Shown here in pieces: positions 6,551-11,203 of a stretch of 11,203 nucleotides of DNA. The notes beneath the pieces are model-generated. The model was not told the origin of the DNA, ran no database searches, and worked only from the letters and a program-made list of their open reading frames with translations. A program made the translations under genes and the position numbers. Location of the stretch: assembly GCA_964415785.1 (NCBI GenBank), contig CAYQBU010000130.1, positions 1-11,203 on the forward strand, read 5' to 3'. The stretch's first letter is position 1. The number at the start of each line of letters is the position of its first letter. Origin of the DNA: SLJM01 sp964415785. GTDB lineage: Bacteria > Myxococcota_A > Bradymonadia > Bradymonadales > Bradymonadaceae.

Positions 6551-7471
6551 TCAATCTCCCTCCACCGCGTCTTGGAGTCCCTCGCCCACCTCCTGGGCGT
6601 CCTGAACCATATCCTCCAACAGGCCCTCCACTTCATCCACGCCGCCCTCTGCGCCCTCAATGGCGTCCATCAAAACCTCTTCGGGCAACGCAAAGCCCAG
6701 TGGAAATACCGTCCCCAACTGCCGGGCGCTCGCCGCCTGTTCGCCACTGATCTGGGATCCCAGCCATCCCCCCATGCGTCCCTGGGTCTCGACAAACCCG
6801 GCGTCACTCTCCGCTCCCACCACTTCCGCCACCGCCGTCGCCGGCCAGTGGCCATAAAAGCCCATCGCCGTTCCCGCCCGCTCCGTCATGGGAGCGATCA
6901 ATGCCACCAGCATCGCCACCGCCAATCCCCCCACCCACACCCGGTAGTTGGCCTTGCCCGTTGCCTTGTAGAGCATCCGAGGAATCCCCAGCACCGCCGC
7001 CGTCGCCACCAGGGCGATCAACCACCCCGCCGACACCCAGAAGCCGAGATAGACCCCTACCACCCACCACATGAGCACCGCCGGCACCACCCACAACGCG
7101 TTTTTGGCCACCATCAACGCGATCGCTTTACCCCGACCGGAGCCTTCTTCGCCCTTCTTTCCGGCCTCTTTTTTAGCCCCCTTTTCGCCCTTCTTCTCCT
7201 TCTTCTTTTTTTTCTTCTTCTTCTTCGGTGCCGTCATCTCTCCTTTTTCTTCCAGGTCGGCAAATGCCGCCTCCAACCCGTCGTCTTCTCTCTGCGCCAC
7301 CTTCGTCTTCGATTTGGCCTCTGCATCCGCCTCAATGGACCCCAGAAACTCCTCCAGATCCTGGTCATCATCCATCTCTACATCCCCTCCGCCCCCCTCG
7401 GCGGCTCGCCCCTCCAGATCGGCTAGCAACGCGTCGTATTCTTCGTCGCTCAGCTCTTCTTGATCACCCAT
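6551..7471 (-). CDS. Membrane protein of unknown function with acidic N-terminus and polylysine tract
   Basis: The product has 306 residues. Residues 1-80 are very acidic (DEEYDALLADLEGRA and similar), with no signal peptide. Residues 83-113 are strongly basic, with nine consecutive lysines (83-91) followed by KEKKGEKGAKKEAGKK. Three hydrophobic segments follow at about 124-143, 145-163 and 177-195. Residues about 196-306 are hydrophilic and become acidic towards the C-terminus. The start is well supported by AAGGAG at 7478-7483, six bases upstream. The gene lies downstream of rpoC on the same strand but is separated by the rpoC terminator, so it probably has its own promoter. An A8 run encodes part of the lysine tract and contains the heptamer A AAA AAG in frame, a known slippery sequence. 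No function can be assigned. Confidence 0.75.
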   Translation of the reverse strand: MGDQEELSDEEYDALLADLEGRAAEGGGGDVEMDDDQDLEEFLGSIEADAEAKSKTKVAQREDDGLEAAFADLEEKGEMTAPKKKKKKKKKEKKGEKGAKKEAGKKGEEGSGRGKAIALMVAKNALWVVPAVLMWWVVGVYLGFWVSAGWLIALVATAAVLGIPRMLYKATGKANYRVWVGGLAVAMLVALIAPMTERAGTAMGFYGHWPATAVAEVVGAESDAGFVETQGRMGGWLGSQISGEQAASARQLGTVFPLGFALPEEVLMDAIEGAEGGVDEVEGLLEDMVQDAQEVGEGLQDAVEGD

Positions 7472-7533
7472 CTCGCTCTCCTTATGCCTTGGATCATCGC
7501 TTCTCTCTTCAAGCTAAGGGACATCGCCCGCAA

Positions 7534-7551
7534 GGCAAACCTCTGTTTGCC
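7534..7551. promoter_or_regulatory. Perfect 7-bp inverted repeat (GGCAAAC-4 nt-GTTTGCC)
   Basis: The arms at 7534-7540 and 7545-7551 are fully complementary, with loop CTCT. Beyond them CAA (7531-7533) faces TTG (7553-7555) with one bulged base. It lies between the rpoC terminator and the membrane-protein gene, and neither strand has a U-tract after it, so it does not look like a terminator. It is a candidate operator for the membrane-protein gene, or an RNA hairpin in its leader. Confidence 0.45.
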
Positions 7552-7584
7552 ATTGCCCCCCTTCCCGGGCCGCCCTGCGTCCAT

Positions 7585-7626
7585 AAAAAAAACGCCAGAC
7601 CGCCCCATCTTCGGGACGGCCTGGCG
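7585..7626 (-). terminator. Rho-independent terminator of rpoC
   Basis: On the minus strand a 14-bp stem (arms 7626-7613 and 7606-7593, with two G-U pairs) closes a six-base loop and is followed directly by eight U residues (7592-7585). It begins 27 nt after the rpoC stop. The plus strand has no T-run after the stem, so it should act in one direction only. Confidence 0.93.
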
Positions 7627-7652
7627 CTTCTTAAGCACATGTCACCACCGGT

Positions 7653-10600
7653 TTATTCGCCGGCTGCCACATCTTCGTTAAGCGTTCCAAAGCGCTGCTT
7701 GATCGCTTCCGGAAGTTCCTCCGGCTCTTCGACGCGGTGGCGAAGCCGCTGATACTGTTTTGCTCCCGTACCCGCCGGGATCAGCCGCCCCATGATCACG
7801 TTCTCTTTGAGACCGCGCAGATGGTCGACCTTGCTCTCCAGCGCCGCCTCCGTGAGTACTTTCGTCGTCTCCTGGAAGCTCGATGCCGAAATGAAGCTCT
7901 CCGTCGACAGCGAGGCCTTCGTGATCCCCAGCAGGAGATCCTGAGCCACTGCCGGCTTCGCGCCTTTTTCCACCAGCTTGCGATTGACCGCTTCAAAGGC
8001 CGTTCGATCGACCTGTTCGCCCGTCAAGAAGTCACTATCGCCGACCTCTTTGATCTGGACTTTGCCCAGCATCTGGCGGACCACGACCTCAATATGCTTG
8101 TCGTTGATGCCCACGCCCTGAAGTCGATAGACCTCCTGGATTTCATCCACCAGGTACTTCGCCAGCGCCTTACGACCCTTGATGCGAAGAATATCGTGAG
8201 GGTTCTCCGAACCCTCCATCAGGGCTTCGCCGGCCTGCACGCGGTCGCCTTCCAGCACCGTAATATGCTTATTGCGCGGGATCTTATAGGACTTCGGCTC
8301 ACCCACATCGGGGGTCACCACAACGGTGCGTTTGGTCTTCGTCTCCCGTCCATAGGACACCACGCCGCCGATCTCGCTGACGATGGCCTGCTCTTTTGGC
8401 GTTCGCGCCTCAAAGAGCTCGGCAACTCGCGGTAGACCTCCCGTAATATCCTTGTTTTTGGTCGTCTCACGCGGGATCTTGGCCAAAATTTCACCGGGTT
8501 GCACCGGATCGCCTTCGTCCACAAAGATCGCCGCTCCCACCGTCAAAAACTGACTGGTCAAGATCGTGCCATCTCTGTCGCCTTTGCGAATCGTGATCTT
8601 GGGGCGCACACCAGCATCGCTGCTTTCGATGATCACCTTACGGGACAGCCCCGTATTCTCATCGATCCGCTCCTCCATCGAGACGCCTTCGATCACGTCT
8701 TCGAAGATCACCACACCTTTGGAATCCGTCAGCACCGGCGTGGCAAAGGGTTCCCACTCCGCCAGGGTCGCGCCCTGCTCGATCTTGTCGCCCTCGCCAT
8801 AAAACAGCCGGGCGCCGTACACCAGGGGATAGCGCTCGCGCTCACGCCCCTTGTCATCGACCACCGACACTTCCCCGTTACGGGTCATGACGATATGGAC
8901 CGTTCGTCCCTCTTCTTCGCGCTCGATGAACTTCATATCGTGGTACTTTACCGTACCACTGAAGCGCACCTCGTGCTGCGACTGCTGGCCTTCAACCGAG
9001 CCCACGCCACCGATGTGAAACGTCCGCATCGTCAACTGCGTTCCCGGCTCTCCAATCGACTGGGCGGCAATCGTACCCACCGCTTCACCGACGTTGACCA
9101 ATAGTCCACGCGACAGGTCGCGACCGTAGCATCGGGCACACACCCCGTCTTCGGTCTGACAGGTCAGCGTCGAACGCACACGCACCCGCTCCACACCGGA
9201 GTCTTCCACCGCATCGGCGACCTCCTCGGTGATCGGATCGTTGGCGTCCACGATCATCTCATCGTCCTGGTCCCATACCGGCTCCAGGGCCACTCGACCC
9301 AGGATACGGTCACCCAGGCTCTCGATGACCTCGCCACCCTCGTACAACGCCGACATATCGATGCCGTCCAGCGTTCCACAATCAAACTCCGTGACCACAC
9401 AGTCGTTGGCCACGTCCACCAATCGCCGCGTCAAATACCCGGAGTTGGCCGTCTTCAGCGCCGTGTCTGCCAGTCCTTTTCGGGCACCGTGGGTGGAGAT
9501 GAAATACTCCAACACCGTCAGGCCTTCCCGGAAATTCGCCGTAATCGGCGTCTCAATGATCTCTCCTGACGGCTTGGCCATCATGCCCCGCATTCCCGAC
9601 AGCTGACGCATCTGCGCCGCCGAGCCACGAGCACCGGAGTCGGCCATGAGGTACACCGGGTTAAACGACTTGGTGACCACCTCTTCGCCCGTCTCATCAT
9701 CGACGAAGGTCTCCGTCGAGATCTCTTCCGTCATCTGGTCAGCCACCTCATCCGTGGCGTTGGCCCAGATGTCGACGACCTTATTGTAGCGCTCACCATC
9801 GGTGATCAGACCCTGGGTATACTGCTTCTCGATCTCCGAGATCGTATCCCGAGCCTCACCAATGATGTCCCACTTGCGCTTGGGAATCTGCATGTCACCA
9901 ATCGACACCGAGATTCCGGCCCGCGTCGCATAATCATATCCGATCGTACGGATCGCATCCGCCACCAGCACCGTCGTCTTATTGCCCGCCATTCGATAAC
10001 AGGCGTCAATGACCTTCGACAGCGCCTTCTTGCCCATCGCCTGATTGACCATGTCGAAGGGCACCACGTCGGGCAGCACTTCGTAAAAGATCACCCGGCC
10101 ACAGGTCGTCTCGATCATCTCGCCATCGCGGCGAACCTTGATCTTGGCCAATAGATCCAACTCTTTGGCGTCGTAGGCCATGCGCACTTCACCGAAGTTG
10201 GCGTAGCATCCCTGCTTGGGAAGCCCATTTTCGCCCTCCCTATAGCATCCCTTGGCGAAGGGTCGTTCCGTCGTCATGTAGTAGCAGCCGAGGACGATAT
10301 CCTGACTGGGCAAAATGATCGGGCCGCCGTTGGCCGGCGACAGGATATTATTGGTGCTCAGCAGCAGCACCCGCGACTCCATCTGCGCTTCCAGCGATAG
10401 CGGCACGTGAACCGCCATCTGGTCACCGTCAAAGTCGGCGTTATAGGCCACGCAAACCAGGGGGTGAATCCGAATCGCTTTGCCCTCAATGAGCACCGGC
10501 TCAAAGGCCTGAATGCCCAGGCGGTGAAGCGTCGGCGCTCGGTTGAGCAGCACCGGGTGCTCCTTGATCACCTCATCGAGCACGTCCCACACTTCGGGCA

Positions 10601-11203
10601 CCTGCTTTTCGACCAACTTCTTGGCCGACTTGATGGTCGTCACGTAGCCCTTTTCCTCCAATCGGTTGTAGATAAAGGGCTTGAACAGCTCCAGGGCCAT
10701 CTTGGTCGGCAAACCGCACTGGTGCAGCTTCAGATCCGGTCCCGCCACAATCACAGAACGCCCCGAATAGTCGACGCGTTTTCCGAGCAGGTTTTGTCGG
10801 AATCGACCCTGCTTGCCCTTGATCATATCCGACAGCGACTTCAACGGCCGCTTGTTGGGCCCCGTGATCGTCTTGCCTCGCCGTCCATTATCAAATAGGG
10901 CGTCCACCGCCTCCTGGAGCATCCGCTTTTCGTTGCGAATGATGATCTCCGGGGCGTGCAGATCGAGCAGGCGCTTGAGGCGATTATTTCGGTTGATCAC
11001 CCGTCGATACAGATCGTTGAGATCACTGGTCGCAAAACGACCACCATCCAGGGGCACCAACGGACGCAGATCCGGCGGCAACACGGGGATCACATCCAGG
11101 ATCAACCATTCCGGCAGGTTCTCCGAATCGCGCAGCGCTTCCACGATCTTGAGGCGCTTGGCGATTCGCTTTCGCTTCGCCTTGCTCGTCGCCTCTTTCA
11201 TCT
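7653..11203 (-). CDS. rpoC: DNA-directed RNA polymerase subunit beta' (N-terminal part beyond window)
   Basis: About 1180 residues are visible. The frame is open at the window edge, and the first visible Met is internal, matching roughly residue 200 of E. coli beta'. The N-terminal zinc finger and part of the clamp are therefore missing only because of the window. Visible landmarks in order: PVLPPDLRPLVPLDGGRF, RQNLLGKRVDYSGRS, the active-site magnesium loop NADFDGDQMAVH (10419-10442), the second zinc site with cysteine codons at 9378-9380, 9159-9161, 9138-9140 and 9129-9131 (FDCGT, LTCQ, VCARC), and the trigger helix QLTMRTFHIGG (9006-9038). A long beta-rich insert of the proteobacterial type follows (SGTVKYHD... 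to IEGVSMEERI), then the conserved C-terminal LPRVAELFEAR region. All catalytic elements are intact. A strong terminator follows, so the transcript appears to end here. Confidence 0.98.
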   Translation of the reverse strand, partial: MKEATSKAKRKRIAKRLKIVEALRDSENLPEWLILDVIPVLPPDLRPLVPLDGGRFATSDLNDLYRRVINRNNRLKRLLDLHAPEIIIRNEKRMLQEAVDALFDNGRRGKTITGPNKRPLKSLSDMIKGKQGRFRQNLLGKRVDYSGRSVIVAGPDLKLHQCGLPTKMALELFKPFIYNRLEEKGYVTTIKSAKKLVEKQVPEVWDVLDEVIKEHPVLLNRAPTLHRLGIQAFEPVLIEGKAIRIHPLVCVAYNADFDGDQMAVHVPLSLEAQMESRVLLLSTNNILSPANGGPIILPSQDIVLGCYYMTTERPFAKGCYREGENGLPKQGCYANFGEVRMAYDAKELDLLAKIKVRRDGEMIETTCGRVIFYEVLPDVVPFDMVNQAMGKKALSKVIDACYRMAGNKTTVLVADAIRTIGYDYATRAGISVSIGDMQIPKRKWDIIGEARDTISEIEKQYTQGLITDGERYNKVVDIWANATDEVADQMTEEISTETFVDDETGEEVVTKSFNPVYLMADSGARGSAAQMRQLSGMRGMMAKPSGEIIETPITANFREGLTVLEYFISTHGARKGLADTALKTANSGYLTRRLVDVANDCVVTEFDCGTLDGIDMSALYEGGEVIESLGDRILGRVALEPVWDQDDEMIVDANDPITEEVADAVEDSGVERVRVRSTLTCQTEDGVCARCYGRDLSRGLLVNVGEAVGTIAAQSIGEPGTQLTMRTFHIGGVGSVEGQQSQHEVRFSGTVKYHDMKFIEREEEGRTVHIVMTRNGEVSVVDDKGRERERYPLVYGARLFYGEGDKIEQGATLAEWEPFATPVLTDSKGVVIFEDVIEGVSMEERIDENTGLSRKVIIESSDAGVRPKITIRKGDRDGTILTSQFLTVGAAIFVDEGDPVQPGEILAKIPRETTKNKDITGGLPRVAELFEARTPKEQAIVSEIGGVVSYGRETKTKRTVVVTPDVGEPKSYKIPRNKHITVLEGDRVQAGEALMEGSENPHDILRIKGRKALAKYLVDEIQEVYRLQGVGINDKHIEVVVRQMLGKVQIKEVGDSDFLTGEQVDRTAFEAVNRKLVEKGAKPAVAQDLLLGITKASLSTESFISASSFQETTKVLTEAALESKVDHLRGLKENVIMGRLIPAGTGAKQYQRLRHRVEEPEELPEAIKQRFGTLNEDVAAGE

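Noticed and set aside
6512..7426. Plus-strand open frame of 304 codons opposite the membrane-protein gene
   Set aside because: It is His, Arg and Pro rich, and its apparent hydrophobic run is only the reverse of the polylysine coding tract. The opposite frame has a good ribosome site and membrane segments.
8499..9104. Plus-strand open frame inside rpoC
   Set aside because: It is a shadow of a highly conserved gene. The same applies to the frames at 7737-8435 and 10407-10898.
11199..11201. ATG as the possible true start of rpoC
   Set aside because: The sequence from this Met aligns with beta' from about residue 200 onward. The frame is open to the window edge, so the real start lies outside.
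1..11203. Defence system, mobile element, CRISPR array or tRNA
   Set aside because: No transposase, integrase, regularly spaced repeats, tRNA-like fold or defence domain was seen. All well-supported genes are core or lineage-specific chromosomal genes.

Overview
The window reads as chromosomal core DNA from a GC-rich Gram-negative bacterium, most likely of the former Deltaproteobacteria (Myxococcota or Bradymonadia-like). That placement is inference. It rests on a proteobacterial-type RpoC with a sequence insert behind the trigger helix, a secreted PEGA-domain protein ending in -GRF, an FtsEX/EnvC division set, and a small conserved protein of a type I recall from Myxococcota and Geobacter-like bacteria. 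I see no mobile element, CRISPR array, tRNA, rRNA or defence cassette.

Layout. (1) Positions 1-3141, minus strand: a four-gene operon read right to left. It holds a conserved protein of unknown function (273 aa), ftsE, ftsX and an envC-like gene that runs off the left edge. The genes are packed tightly: a 13-nt gap, then overlaps of 7 and 4 nt. FtsE keeps its Walker A motif but has lost most other ABC ATPase catalytic motifs. (2) 3142-3323: divergent intergenic region of about 180 nt. (3) 3324-5315, plus strand: murI (glutamate racemase), then 9 nt later a secreted PEGA-domain protein with two C-terminal hydrophobic segments. (4) 5295-6140, minus: a class II glutamine amidotransferase-like protein without the catalytic residues, overlapping the PEGA gene tail to tail by 21 nt. 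(5) 6141-6308: divergent intergenic region with a spaced 11-bp direct repeat and a TATATA box. (6) 6309-6539, plus: a small putative lipoprotein. (7) 6551-7471, minus: a membrane protein with an acidic N-terminus and a polylysine tract. (8) 7472-7652: intergenic region with a perfect inverted repeat and the strong rho-independent terminator of rpoC. (9) 7653-11203, minus: rpoC, lacking its N-terminal part because the window ends.

How the genes relate. Two parts serve the cell envelope. MurI makes D-glutamate for peptidoglycan. FtsE-FtsX-EnvC is the module that, in studied bacteria, couples ATP hydrolysis in the cytoplasm to activation of peptidoglycan amidases at the septum. The unusual point is that two proteins, FtsE and the amidotransferase-like protein, keep their family fold signatures but have lost key catalytic residues.

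Base composition differs between strands. Minus-strand genes favour G-ending codons and plus-strand genes favour C-ending codons. This suggests that the minus strand, which carries rpoC, is the leading strand. The asymmetry also produces several long antisense open frames that should not be annotated.
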